From Acrocarpospora pleiomorpha (GTDB lineage: Bacteria > Actinomycetota > Actinomycetes > Streptosporangiales > Streptosporangiaceae), in NCBI RefSeq assembly GCF_009687885.1, contig NZ_BLAF01000014.1, positions 124,001 through 188,000 on the forward strand: 64,000 bases of DNA. Direction: 5' to 3'. Below are positions 16,193 through 24,697 of this stretch, piece by piece (position 1 is the stretch's first letter; the number at the start of each line of letters is the position of its first letter). The notes below the pieces were generated by a model. It worked only from the letters and a program-made list of their open reading frames with translations, was not told the DNA's origin and made no database searches. Made by a program: the position numbers and the translations under genes.

Positions 16193-17157
16193 GTCCTGCC
16201 CGCCCTTCTCAGCCGGGTGAGATAGACGTTGGCGATCATGGAGACGAGGATGGCGAGCCCCAGGATGAGGAAGTAGGGGTTGGCGGAGATGCCGATGAGG
16301 TTCATCCCGTTCTGCAGCACGGCCAGCACCAGCGCGCCGAGAGCGCCGCCGACGATCGTCCCCGAGCCGCCGGCGAGAGCCGTACCGCCGATGACCGCGG
16401 CCGAGACCGCGGTGAACATCAGGCCGGTGCCGCCGCCGATGTTGGGGTCGATGGTGTGGATCCGGAACGCCTCGATCAGCCCGGCGAAGGCCCCCAGCGT
16501 CCCAGCAATCATGAAATTTCCTATTTTGATGCGGGCGGTGCGCACGCCCGCCTCCGCGGCGCCCAGCGGGTTGCCGCCGACCGCGACCGTGTGCAGGCCC
16601 CACCGGGTCCTGGTCAGTACGACGTGCAGGAACACCACGATGACCAGGGCCCAGCCGAGATGCGCCCAGTCGGCCGCCCCGAGCCACTCGCCGATCGCGC
16701 CGTCGACCGGTCCCGGGATCTCGGCCGGGTAGGCGTGCGAGGTGGTGAGCACCACGCCGGTGACGAAGTACAGGGTGCCCAGCGTGGTCACGAACGACGG
16801 CACCCGCAGCACCACGGTAACGAACCCGTTGCCGAACCCGATCAGGGTCCCGGTCAGCAGGGCGAGCAGTATCGCCGGGATCGCGGGCACCCCCCAGAAG
16901 TCGATCGCGTAGTGCATCATGAACGGCGCCAGCGCGGCCACCACGCCCACCGACAGGTCGATCTCACCGCTGACCAGCAGCAGGACCGTCCCGCATGCGA
17001 CGATCGCCGCGGGCGCCGTGGCCTGGGCGATGTTGACCAGGTTGGCGGTGGACAGGAAGACGTCCGTCACCGACATGAAGTACAGCCCGAGGCCCAGCGC
17101 CACCACCAGGACGCTGGCCTCCCGGTGCCGCAGGAACTCCTCGCGGACCCTACGCAT
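16189..17157 (-). CDS. Sugar ABC transporter permease (RbsC/FrcC family)
   Basis: A 322-residue polytopic permease with about eight to ten hydrophobic segments. Family landmarks are LLVSGEIDLSVGVVAALAP near residue 60, VPSFVTTLGTLYFVTGVVL near 118, AVGGNPLGAAEAGVRTARIKI near 190 (EAA-like contact with the ATPase) and GGTALAGGSGTIVGGALGALVLAVLQNGMNLIG near 262. It overlaps the binding-protein gene by 8 bases and the ATPase gene by 4. Substrate specificity, probably a monosaccharide, is set by the binding protein. Confidence 0.92.
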   Translation of the reverse strand: MRRVREEFLRHREASVLVVALGLGLYFMSVTDVFLSTANLVNIAQATAPAAIVACGTVLLLVSGEIDLSVGVVAALAPFMMHYAIDFWGVPAIPAILLALLTGTLIGFGNGFVTVVLRVPSFVTTLGTLYFVTGVVLTTSHAYPAEIPGPVDGAIGEWLGAADWAHLGWALVIVVFLHVVLTRTRWGLHTVAVGGNPLGAAEAGVRTARIKIGNFMIAGTLGAFAGLIEAFRIHTIDPNIGGGTGLMFTAVSAAVIGGTALAGGSGTIVGGALGALVLAVLQNGMNLIGISANPYFLILGLAILVSMIANVYLTRLRRAGRT

Positions 17158-18295
17158 GGGGGATGGCGCCGGAACGTTCGACGACCTTCTGCGCGGTGTC
17201 GGAGCCCTCGAAGCGAGTCTTGGTCGTCTGGTACGGGCCGACGTTGTCCTTGGTCACGAAGAGCAGTCCCGTGTTGGTCTCGGAGGGGAAGAGCAGTCCG
17301 CCGGAGAGCTTGTACAGATACAGGTAGAGCACGGGCAGGAAGCCCTGCAGGTAGGGCTGCTGGTCGATGGTGTAGTCCAGGTCGCCGTCCTTGATGGCGG
17401 CCAGCGTCTCCGGCACCAGGTCGAAGCCGCCCGCGACCTTGAGCCCCTTGCCGCGCATGCCGTACTTCTTGACGGTCTGTCCCACCGACTGGGTGGAGCC
17501 CGCGTCGACGGCGAGCATCCCGGCCAGGTCGGGATGGCCCTGGGCGTAGGCGTCGATGATGGACAGGCCCTTGGTGATGTCGGCGTTGGTGCCGATCGCG
17601 GTGAATGTGATCGGCTTGCCCGAGTCCTTGATCGCCTGTTGGGCGCCGTCGATCCTCGGCTGGATGTTCAGCGCGCCGGGGGTGGCGATGAAGCCGGCGA
17701 CCTCCCCCGAGTCCACCTGCTGGAGTGCCCGCTGGCCCAGGGCGTACCCGGACTCGTAGAGCCCCTGGCCGACGTAGGCCAGTCGCGCGGTGCCCCTGTC
17801 GTCGCGCGCGCCGTCGGCGTTGTAGGAGATGACCGGGATGCCCGCGTCGAGCGCCTTGTTCACCGGCTCCCGGAACGCGGCTTTGTCCACCACCGCCACG
17901 GCGAGGCCGTCGACCTTGGCCGAGACCGCGGTGTTGCACGCGTTGACCATCTCGGCCACGATCGAGTCCCTCGAGCCCGTCCACTGGAACTCGGTGCCGA
18001 GCAGTGCGCACGCGTCCTGCGCGCCGTACTGGGTGGGGGTGAAGAACGGGTTCGTGGTGACGTGGCAGACCAGCGTGAACTTCCACTTGGGCGTGGCCGG
18101 GAAGTCGCCGGCCGCCGCCGCGCCTGAGGCGGCGGGAGCGTTCCCGCCCGCGTCACTGGTGCACGCGCTGAGCAGCGCGGTCGCGGCGGCCGAGGCGCTG
18201 ACCAGGCCCGCTCCGGTCAGGAGGCGACGACGCGCGACGCGGTTCAGGTGGAGGGTGTCGAGGGCTTCTTCGACCTTCGGATGGATGTCTTTCAT
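17150..18295 (-). CDS. Sugar ABC transporter substrate-binding lipoprotein (periplasmic-binding-protein 1 type)
   Basis: A 381-residue exported binding protein. The N terminus has a twin-arginine-like ARRRLLTGAG followed by a lipobox (ALLSACTS), so it is probably a Tat-exported lipoprotein anchored at Cys45. The mature part has the two-lobe Peripla_BP_4 fold: TLVCHVTTNPFFTPTQYGAQ, AVSAKVDGLAVAVVDKAAF, AGIPVISYNADG, VGQGLYESGYALGQRAL, DYTIDQQPYLQGFLPVLYL. This is the ribose/fructose/inositol-type clade. GAGGCAGG precedes the ATG. It lies 33 bases after the mutarotase gene in the same operon. Confidence 0.92.
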   Translation of the reverse strand: MKDIHPKVEEALDTLHLNRVARRRLLTGAGLVSASAAATALLSACTSDAGGNAPAASGAAAAGDFPATPKWKFTLVCHVTTNPFFTPTQYGAQDACALLGTEFQWTGSRDSIVAEMVNACNTAVSAKVDGLAVAVVDKAAFREPVNKALDAGIPVISYNADGARDDRGTARLAYVGQGLYESGYALGQRALQQVDSGEVAGFIATPGALNIQPRIDGAQQAIKDSGKPITFTAIGTNADITKGLSIIDAYAQGHPDLAGMLAVDAGSTQSVGQTVKKYGMRGKGLKVAGGFDLVPETLAAIKDGDLDYTIDQQPYLQGFLPVLYLYLYKLSGGLLFPSETNTGLLFVTKDNVGPYQTTKTRFEGSDTAQKVVERSGAIPHA

Positions 18296-18328
18296 GATCC
18301 TGCCTCATGGGATCCGCGGGGGATGGTG

Positions 18329-19486
18329 TCACACGGTGGAGAACGCGTAGATCGTCGTGGTCCGGTAGACGTCGCCGGGCCGCAGGACTGTCGAGGGGAA
18401 GTTCTTGTGGTTGGGCGAGTCCGGGAAGTGCTGCGACTCCAGGGCGAAGCCGGACCGTTTCGGGTAGAGGTGGCCGCTGGTGCCGCGCAGCGTGCCGTCC
18501 AGGAAGTTGCCGGAGTAGAACTGCAGGCCCGGCTGGTCGGTGATGACCTCGAGCACGCGCCCGCTGTCCGGCTCGACGACTCTGGCCGCCACCTCGAGGC
18601 CGTGCCCGTCGAGGACGTAGTTGTGGTCGTATCCGCCGCCTCGCACGAGCTGCTGGTTCTTGCTGTTGATGCGTGCGCCGATGGCGGTGGGCTCGCGGAA
18701 GTCCAGCGGCGTCCCGGTCAGCCGGGCGATCTTCCCGGTGGGGATGAGCGTCTTGTCGACCGGCGTGTAGCGGGAGGCGTTGATCTGCAGCTCGTGGCCG
18801 AGGATCCTGCCGTTGCCCTCACCGCGCAGGTTGAAATACGCGTGGTTGGTGAGGTTGACGATCGTGGGCCTGCTGGTGGTGGCGCGGTAGTCCATCCGGA
18901 TCTGGTTGTCGCCGGTCAGCGTGTAGACGACCTTGGCACGCAGCGTCCCCGGATAGTTCTCCTCGCCGTTCGCGCTGGTGTAGGTCAGTACGAGCCCCAC
19001 GCTGTCGTGCCGTTTGAAGGGTTGCGCCTTCCAGACCCGCTTGTCGAAGCCCTTGTCGCCGCCGTGCAGGTGGTTGGGGCCGTTGTTGACGGCCAGCTGG
19101 TACGTCCTGCCGTCCAGGGTGAACCGTCCCTTGGCGATGCGGTTGGCGTACCGGCCGGTGATGCACCCGAAGTACGGACTTTTGCTGACGTAGTCGGACA
19201 GGTTGTCGAACCCGAGCGTCACATTGGCTAACTCGCCGCTGCTGTCGGGGACCTCGATCGACTGGAGGATGCCGCCGTAGGTGAGGATCTTCACGCGCAT
19301 CCCGCCGGCGTTCCGCAGCGTGTAGATGTCGATCTTCTTGCCGTTGGGCAGGGTTCCGAAGTGCTTCTTGGTGATGCTCGGTCCGCCTGCGGCCTGCGCC
19401 GGGGGTACGGCCACCAGGCTCAGCGCCAGGGCGACCGCGGCCACGAGGACGACCCTGAAGGCAGTGGCGAATCTGTTCGGGGGCAT
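18329..19486 (-). CDS. Secreted aldose 1-epimerase (galactose mutarotase family)
   Basis: A 385-residue mutarotase that interconverts alpha and beta anomers of aldoses. A signal peptide (residues 1-33, VVLVAAVALALSLVAVPPAQA) makes it extracellular, which is unusual for GalM but common in actinomycetes. Family motifs are present: TYGGILQSIEVPD, GRYANRIAKGRF near 120, NNGPNHLHGGDKGFDKRVW near 140 (substrate His), LTNHAYFNLRG near 215 (catalytic His), DHNYVLD near 290 and LESQHFPDSPNHKNFPST near 348 (catalytic Glu and P-N-x-P). The ATG at 19486 has GGGAG upstream; a longer frame is less likely. As the first gene of the minus-strand sugar operon it would prepare sugars outside the cell for the adjacent binding protein. 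Confidence 0.92.
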   Translation of the reverse strand: MPPNRFATAFRVVLVAAVALALSLVAVPPAQAAGGPSITKKHFGTLPNGKKIDIYTLRNAGGMRVKILTYGGILQSIEVPDSSGELANVTLGFDNLSDYVSKSPYFGCITGRYANRIAKGRFTLDGRTYQLAVNNGPNHLHGGDKGFDKRVWKAQPFKRHDSVGLVLTYTSANGEENYPGTLRAKVVYTLTGDNQIRMDYRATTSRPTIVNLTNHAYFNLRGEGNGRILGHELQINASRYTPVDKTLIPTGKIARLTGTPLDFREPTAIGARINSKNQQLVRGGGYDHNYVLDGHGLEVAARVVEPDSGRVLEVITDQPGLQFYSGNFLDGTLRGTSGHLYPKRSGFALESQHFPDSPNHKNFPSTVLRPGDVYRTTTIYAFSTV

Positions 19487-19751
19487 GGGCGATCTCCCTT
19501 CGGCTGCGCTGATCCACGTCGTCACTGGTAAGTCGCGGATCAGCTGGTACCGGACGAGGGCAGCTAGCGAGTGGCTGTGGTTGCGTTAACAGCTCGCCGT
19601 GCAAGCGGCCGAGAGCAACGCCCGGCGAGCTGGAGACTCCTGAATCACGAAATGAATACGATTGATTGCAATCGTATTCATCTCGATTTACGTTGCCATC
19701 AGCACGGGGTCATGTCAACACCGGTCCACTCCGAAGAGAGGAGCCTGGCAA
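19487..19751. promoter_or_regulatory. Shared control region of two divergent sugar operons
   Basis: The 265 bases separate the mutarotase-ABC operon (minus) from the GH127-ABC operon (plus). Besides the palindrome at 19652-19681 listed separately, there is a second inverted repeat, CAGCTCGCCG (19590-19599) with CGGCGAGCTG (19623-19632), perfect over 10 bp with a 23-base spacer. It could be a second regulatory structure. Neither -35 nor -10 boxes stand out enough to call. Confidence 0.55.
19652..19681. promoter_or_regulatory. Near-perfect palindrome, probable LacI-type operator
   Basis: Two 13-base arms, ATGAATACGATTG and CAATCGTATTCAT, are perfect reverse complements separated by ATTG; the core also contains the exact palindrome GATTGCAATC. 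It lies 70 bases upstream of the binding-protein start of the GH127 operon. The eight bases ATACGATT recur at 25733-25740 directly upstream of the lacI gene that ends the same locus, as expected if that regulator binds both sites. Operator function is inferred from symmetry and position. Confidence 0.75.
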
Positions 19752-21071
19752 ATGAGAACCCGTCCCAGGTGGCCTGTCCGGGCGGCCGCGGCGGCGCTGT
19801 TACTGGCAGCCGCCGCCTGCGGTCAGGAGGAGTCGCCCCCCTCGGCCAGTCAAGCGCAGCAGGTCGCGACAACGGCGTGTGCCAGCAAAGGCGCCCTGAC
19901 GATGTGGGAGCGCTCAGGCGGCAACAAGCAGATGGTGGACATGCTGGTCGAGGCATGGAACACCAAGAACCCCGACTGCAAGATCAATCTGACCTACATC
20001 CCCCACACGGAGATGGTGGGGAAGATCGCCCAGGGGGTCGCCTCAGGCGACGTGCCCGATCTGATGGGCATGGACCTGATCTACGCCCCGCAGTTCGAAA
20101 AGGAACAGCAGCTGGTCGACCTCACCGACCAGATCAAGGATTGGCCAGAGCTGAAGACCGCCAGCAAAGGGCACATGACGGTGGCGACCTACCAGGACCG
20201 GCTCTTCGGCGTGCCCCTTTACGCGGACGTGTCCGCCCTCTTCTACAACAAGGATCTTTTCACCCGGGCCGGGCTCGACCCGGACAAGCCGCCCACGAGC
20301 CTGGCCGAGCTGCGCAGCTACGCCGACAAGATCACCGCGCTGGGCGGCGGCGTCAAGGGCTACTATCTGCCCGGCAACTGCGCCGGCTGCAACATCTTCA
20401 CCGTCGGTCCGCTGATGTGGGCCTCGGGGGCCACGATCGAGGCGGCGGGGCCGGCGGACGAGCCGCTGGTCGGCGACGGCGTCAAACAGGTGCTGCAGTT
20501 CGCTCGCGACATGGTCAAGGCCGGCAACGTGCCCGAAGGAAGCCGCACGGAGAACGGCGAGACGTTCCACCTGCAGTTCGGCTCCGGCAAGGTGGGCATG
20601 ATGGGCACCGGCAACTTCAACATCACGCTGGCGCGCCAGCAGAATCCGGGGATGAAGTTCGGCATCGCCCTGTTGCCCGGGGTGGCGCCGAATTCCGCGG
20701 CCTCGTTCATCGGCGGCGACCTGGTCGTGGTGCCCAAGGGGAGCAAGCGGGTCAACGACGCGGTCAACGTGATGAAGTTCCTGCTCTCCGACGAGGTGCA
20801 GGTCGAGGTTTACGCCAAGGCGCTCAACCTCACCACGCGTACCGACATGGTGAACAACAAGTATTTCGAGGCCGAGCCGCTGGTGCGTGATGTGGCCAAG
20901 GCGCTGACGGTGGGGCGCACGCCGTACACGGTCACGTTCTTCGAGCAGATCAACTCGCCGCAGGGGCCGTGGCTGAAGATGCTGCAGCGCGCTTATTACG
21001 GCAACGACGATCTCGACGCCGTCATCGCCGAGACCAAAACCGAGATGAAGGCCATCGCGAGCCGGTCATAG
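19752..21071 (+). CDS. Carbohydrate ABC transporter substrate-binding lipoprotein (family 1)
   Basis: A 439-residue exported binding protein of the oligosaccharide (MalE/UgpB-like) class. A basic start and hydrophobic stretch end in a lipobox (LAAAACG, Cys near residue 23). The mature protein has ALTMWERSGGNKQMVDMLVEAW, VASGDVPDLMGMDLIYAP, YADVSALFYNKDLFTRAGLDPDKPPTSLAEL and LVVVPKGSKRVNDAVNVMKFLL, typical SBP_bac_1 landmarks. The ATG at 19752 is preceded by AGAGGAG. It is the first gene of a four-gene operon with two permeases and a GH127 arabinofuranosidase, so an arabinofuranose-containing oligosaccharide is the likely ligand. No ATPase is encoded here; a shared MsiK-type ATPase elsewhere is the usual solution in actinomycetes. 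Confidence 0.9.
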   Translation: MRTRPRWPVRAAAAALLLAAAACGQEESPPSASQAQQVATTACASKGALTMWERSGGNKQMVDMLVEAWNTKNPDCKINLTYIPHTEMVGKIAQGVASGDVPDLMGMDLIYAPQFEKEQQLVDLTDQIKDWPELKTASKGHMTVATYQDRLFGVPLYADVSALFYNKDLFTRAGLDPDKPPTSLAELRSYADKITALGGGVKGYYLPGNCAGCNIFTVGPLMWASGATIEAAGPADEPLVGDGVKQVLQFARDMVKAGNVPEGSRTENGETFHLQFGSGKVGMMGTGNFNITLARQQNPGMKFGIALLPGVAPNSAASFIGGDLVVVPKGSKRVNDAVNVMKFLLSDEVQVEVYAKALNLTTRTDMVNNKYFEAEPLVRDVAKALTVGRTPYTVTFFEQINSPQGPWLKMLQRAYYGNDDLDAVIAETKTEMKAIASRS

Positions 21072-21132
21072 AAGAGTCGTGTCCGCCGGGCGGCCCATCG
21101 CCCGGTGGACACCTCACTCGGGAGGAGTTCTT

Positions 21133-22011
21133 ATGCGTCACGGCCCACGCGGCCGTCTGGTCGGATTCGCCTACCTGGCACCGGCCCTGCTTTTCGTGCT
21201 CGCCTTCACCGCCTATCCCCTGGCGCAGATGGCCTGGATGTCGTTGCACAACTGGTCCCTGCTGTCCCCGCCGAGATTTGTCGGGCTGGCGAACTACGAA
21301 CGGGCTTTCAGCGACACCCAGTTCTGGGTGTCCTTTCGCTTCACCCTGCTCTACGCCGCGCTCATCACTCCGGTCCTCATCATCGGCGGCTACCTGTTGG
21401 CGCTGCTCACCGCCCGGAACACGGTCCTGCGCCGGCTCACCCGCACGGTGGTCTTCATCCCGGTCGTGATCGGTCTCGGGGTGTCGAGCCTGCTCTGGTA
21501 CTGGCTTTTCAGCGCCGATTTCGGTCTGGTGAACCGGGCCCTGCTCGATCTGGGGGTCATCGACGAGCCCGTGCTCTGGCTGGGCGTGGACGCCGGAGTA
21601 TCCAGCTTCGCGATCAGCGCCTCCGTGGTGTGGAAGGTGATCGGCTTCGGGATGATCCTGTTCGTCGCCGCGATCCAAGCCGTGCCGACGGACGTGGTCG
21701 AGGCCGCCCTCGTCGACGGGGTGAGCTACTGGCAGCGGGTCACCCGGGTGATCCTGCCGCTGACCCTGCGCACGGTCCTGCTGGTGACCCTGGTGAGTGT
21801 GATCGGCTCGCTGCTCGCCTTCGACCAGTTCTACATCATGACCGCCGGCCAGCCGCGCAATGAGACAGCCACATCCGTCTTCTACATCTACCTGAATTCC
21901 TTCCCCTACCTGAAACTCGGGTACGGCGCCGCCCTGTCGATGATCCTGGCTTCCACGATCCTCGTCTTCACCGTGATCCAGCTGCTGCTGACCCGCCGGA
22001 GCCACCAGTGA
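21133..22011 (+). CDS. Carbohydrate ABC transporter permease (MalF/UgpA-like)
   Basis: A 292-residue permease with six predicted membrane helices. The cytoplasmic EAA loop is VEAALVDGVSYWQRVTRVILP near residue 205, which docks to the ATPase. The N-terminal FAYLAPALLFVLAFTAYPLAQMAWMSL is the standard first helix of MalF-type permeases. GGAGGAG sits just upstream of the ATG at 21133, deciding the start over an in-frame codon 54 bases upstream. It overlaps the second permease by four bases. Confidence 0.92.
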   Translation: MRHGPRGRLVGFAYLAPALLFVLAFTAYPLAQMAWMSLHNWSLLSPPRFVGLANYERAFSDTQFWVSFRFTLLYAALITPVLIIGGYLLALLTARNTVLRRLTRTVVFIPVVIGLGVSSLLWYWLFSADFGLVNRALLDLGVIDEPVLWLGVDAGVSSFAISASVVWKVIGFGMILFVAAIQAVPTDVVEAALVDGVSYWQRVTRVILPLTLRTVLLVTLVSVIGSLLAFDQFYIMTAGQPRNETATSVFYIYLNSFPYLKLGYGAALSMILASTILVFTVIQLLLTRRSHQ

Positions 22012-22841
22012 AGAGACGCGGAAGGTACCTGGTGGCGGCCATTTGCCTCACCGTCTGCACAGTCATGCTGATGCCGCTGGCGATGTCGATTCTCGCCTCG
22101 GTGAAACCGACCGAAGAGGCGGCCGCCGCTCCCCCGACTTATCTCCCGCACGGGCTCAGCTTCGACAGCTATGCACGGTTATGGAATTACCAGGAGGGCC
22201 TGCTGGTCTACCTGGCCAACAGCCTGGGCACGGCGTTGCTGGCCATCGTGCTCACGCTGCTGCTGACCGTTCCCGCAGCTTACGCGCTGGCGCGATTCCC
22301 CATCCCGGGCAAAGAGGTGATCTTCGTGGTGCTGCTGCTCGCGCTGATCATTCCGTACCAGGCGCTGCTCACGCCGATGTTCCTCATGTTCGCGAAAATC
22401 GGCCTGACCAACTCGCTGCTCGGCCTCGCGATCCTGCACACCGCCATCCAACTGCCGTTCAGCCTGTACGTGCTGCGCAACAGCTTCAGCGCCATCCCCA
22501 GGGAGCTGGAGGAAGCGGCCATCATGGACGGTTCCTCGTCGTGGGAGGCGTTGCGCTATGTCTTCATCCCCTCGGCTACGCCCGCGATCGTCACCACCGC
22601 GCTCTTCGCCTTCATCACGTCATGGAACGAATTCCTCGGCGCGCTGGTGATGATGAGCCGCAGCTCCACATTCACCCTGCCGCTGATCCTCGCCACGTCG
22701 AGGACGGAGACCAGCCTCGGCGGCACGGACTGGGGCATGCTGCAGGCCGGCGTCACCATCTCGATCATCCCGTGTGTCCTGGTCTATTTCCTGCTTCAGC
22801 GGTACTACGTGTCGGGTCTGATGAGCGGAGCTATCAAATGA
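22008..22841 (+). CDS. Carbohydrate ABC transporter permease (MalG/UgpE-like)
   Basis: A 277-residue permease with six hydrophobic segments. The EAA loop is LEEAAIMDGSSSWEALRYVFIPSATPA near residue 165, and LIIPYQALLTPMFLMFAKIGLTNSLLGL near 105 is characteristic of MalG-type partners. It begins with GTG, whose last two bases are shared with the TGA of the first permease (22008-22011), and its own TGA overlaps the ATG of the GH127 gene (22838-22841). The permease pair and hydrolase are thus translationally coupled. Confidence 0.92.
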   Translation: MKRRGRYLVAAICLTVCTVMLMPLAMSILASVKPTEEAAAAPPTYLPHGLSFDSYARLWNYQEGLLVYLANSLGTALLAIVLTLLLTVPAAYALARFPIPGKEVIFVVLLLALIIPYQALLTPMFLMFAKIGLTNSLLGLAILHTAIQLPFSLYVLRNSFSAIPRELEEAAIMDGSSSWEALRYVFIPSATPAIVTTALFAFITSWNEFLGALVMMSRSSTFTLPLILATSRTETSLGGTDWGMLQAGVTISIIPCVLVYFLLQRYYVSGLMSGAIK

Positions 22842-24697
22842 GCGTGTGGCCGACCGCAGCGGCGAAACAACGGCTGTGCCCGATCGAAGCGAGCGATGTG
22901 GAGATCGTCGGCGGGTTCTGGGCGCGGCGGCAGCGGCTCAACCGCGAAAAGACGATCCCGCATGGCTTCGCCCAGCTCCAGCGGCACGGGGAGCTGGACA
23001 ACCTCCGGCTGGCCGCCGGCGGGCCGGGGCGGTATCAGGCCGAGACCGACAGCGGCGGCTCGACCTTCCCGTTTCTCGACTCCGACGTCTACAAGTGGCT
23101 CGAAGCCGTCGGCTGGGAACTGGCTCGGGGCGCGGATCCGGTTCTCGCCGCCGCGGCGGAGGAGGCGATCGGGGTGGTGGCCGCGGCGCAGCGGCCCGAC
23201 GGCTATCTCAACAGCTACGTCCAGGTCGTCACGGGTGGCGTCCCCTATGGCGATCTGGCCTGGGGGCACGAGTTCTACTGCGTGGCGCATCTGATCCAGG
23301 CCGCGGTCGCCTGGCATCGAGGGCTCGGCGACGACCGGCTGCTCACTGTCGCCACGCGCGCCGTGGCCCATATCGACGCCGAGTTCGGCGTGCGAGGCAG
23401 ACCTGGCATCGATGGGCATCCGGGGATAGAGATGGCGCTTGTGGAGCTTGCCCGGGTCACGGGTGAGGAGCGCTATCTCGCGCTCGCCGAGCGGATGCTG
23501 GGGCTGCGCGGGCACGGGCTGATCGGTCCGGGGCGCTTCGGGTCCGAGTACTGGCAGGACCACGAGCCGGTGCGCGAGGCGGCGACCGTTGCCGGGCATG
23601 TCGTACGCCAGCTTTATCTGGACTGCGGCGCGGTCGACGCCGCCGTGGAACTCGGCGATGAGGAGTTGCTCGCCGCCGTACGGCGCCGCTGGAGCGATCT
23701 GGCCCGCAGCCGGACCTACCTCACCGGCGGGATGGGGAGCCGGCATCGCGACGAGGCGTTCGGCGACCCCTACGAGCTGCCGCCCGACCGCGCCTACACC
23801 GAGACGTGCGCGGCCATCGCGAGCGTGATGCTGGCCTGGCGCCTGCTGCTCGCGACCGGCGAGCCGGAGTACGCCGACGCGATCGAGCGGGCCATGTACA
23901 ACGGTGTGCTTTCCGGGATCTCGCTCTCCGGCGAGGAGTTCTTCTACATCAACCCGCTGCAGCGGCGGACTCACCGCGCCGCGGAGCCGGTCGGGCACGG
24001 CCGGCGCGCCCCGTGGTACCCGTGCGCCTGCTGCCCGCCCAATCTCATGCGCCTGCTCAGCTCCTGGCACCACTACCTGGCCACAGGTGACGAGGGCGGC
24101 ATCCAGATCCACCAGTACGCGGACGCCGACGTGACGGTCGGAGACGTCCGCCTCGCGATCCGGACGGAGTATCCGTGGCAGGGCCGCGTCACCGTCCACG
24201 TTCTCCAGACGCCGGATCGGCCGTGGACGCTCTCGCTGCGGGTACCGGCATGGAGCCGCTCGGCCGGCGGCCCGGTGGTCCAGCATTCGCGGCAGTGGAA
24301 CGCGGGCGACAGCGTCGTACTCGACCTCGAGCCGGTGATCCGGGTCACCGTGCCCGACCGGCGGGCCGACGCGATCCGCGGGTGCGTCGCCGTCGAGCGC
24401 GGTCCGCTGGTCTACTGCCTGGAAGCCGTTGACGCTCCGGCCTCGACGGAGCTGGAGGACCTGGCGTGGGACGGCGGTCGCCAGCCCCAGGAGGTGCCGC
24501 GGCCCGACCTCGAGCCGGCGATGATCGGCGTCAGCGTCCCGGTCGTCGGGGCGTCGCCTGGCGAGGACCTTACCGCCGGCGCGATCCCCTACTTCGCCTG
24601 GGCGAACCGGCGGGTGGACGCGATGCGGGTCTGGATTCCGGCATTCACCTCGGAGCCGGAGGCGCGGTCGAATCCCGCACGATCAGATCCGGGGTGA
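22838..24697 (+). CDS. Cytoplasmic GH127 family beta-L-arabinofuranosidase
   Basis: A 619-residue glycosidase that releases beta-L-arabinofuranose, for example from oligosaccharides of hydroxyproline-rich plant glycoproteins. GH127 uses a zinc-bound cysteine nucleophile. The set aligns here by motif with bifidobacterial HypBA1: Glu306 (HRDEAFGD), Glu322 and Cys324 (TETCAAIAS), and Cys398/Cys399 (YPCACCPPN), with Cys398 the probable nucleophile. An (alpha/alpha)6 barrel covers about 1-420 and beta domains follow. No signal peptide is present, so it acts on imported oligosaccharide, matching the coupled ABC genes upstream. The last 53 bases overlap the convergent lacI gene. Confidence 0.9.
   Translation: MSVWPTAAAKQRLCPIEASDVEIVGGFWARRQRLNREKTIPHGFAQLQRHGELDNLRLAAGGPGRYQAETDSGGSTFPFLDSDVYKWLEAVGWELARGADPVLAAAAEEAIGVVAAAQRPDGYLNSYVQVVTGGVPYGDLAWGHEFYCVAHLIQAAVAWHRGLGDDRLLTVATRAVAHIDAEFGVRGRPGIDGHPGIEMALVELARVTGEERYLALAERMLGLRGHGLIGPGRFGSEYWQDHEPVREAATVAGHVVRQLYLDCGAVDAAVELGDEELLAAVRRRWSDLARSRTYLTGGMGSRHRDEAFGDPYELPPDRAYTETCAAIASVMLAWRLLLATGEPEYADAIERAMYNGVLSGISLSGEEFFYINPLQRRTHRAAEPVGHGRRAPWYPCACCPPNLMRLLSSWHHYLATGDEGGIQIHQYADADVTVGDVRLAIRTEYPWQGRVTVHVLQTPDRPWTLSLRVPAWSRSAGGPVVQHSRQWNAGDSVVLDLEPVIRVTVPDRRADAIRGCVAVERGPLVYCLEAVDAPASTELEDLAWDGGRQPQEVPRPDLEPAMIGVSVPVVGASPGEDLTAGAIPYFAWANRRVDAMRVWIPAFTSEPEARSNPARSDPG

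Noticed and set aside
22043..22837. Long plus-strand frame continuous with the GH127 gene at its 5' end
   Set aside because: It is out of frame with, and overlaps, the clearly coding second permease; the GH127 start at 22838 has the coupled ATGA and begins the conserved sequence.
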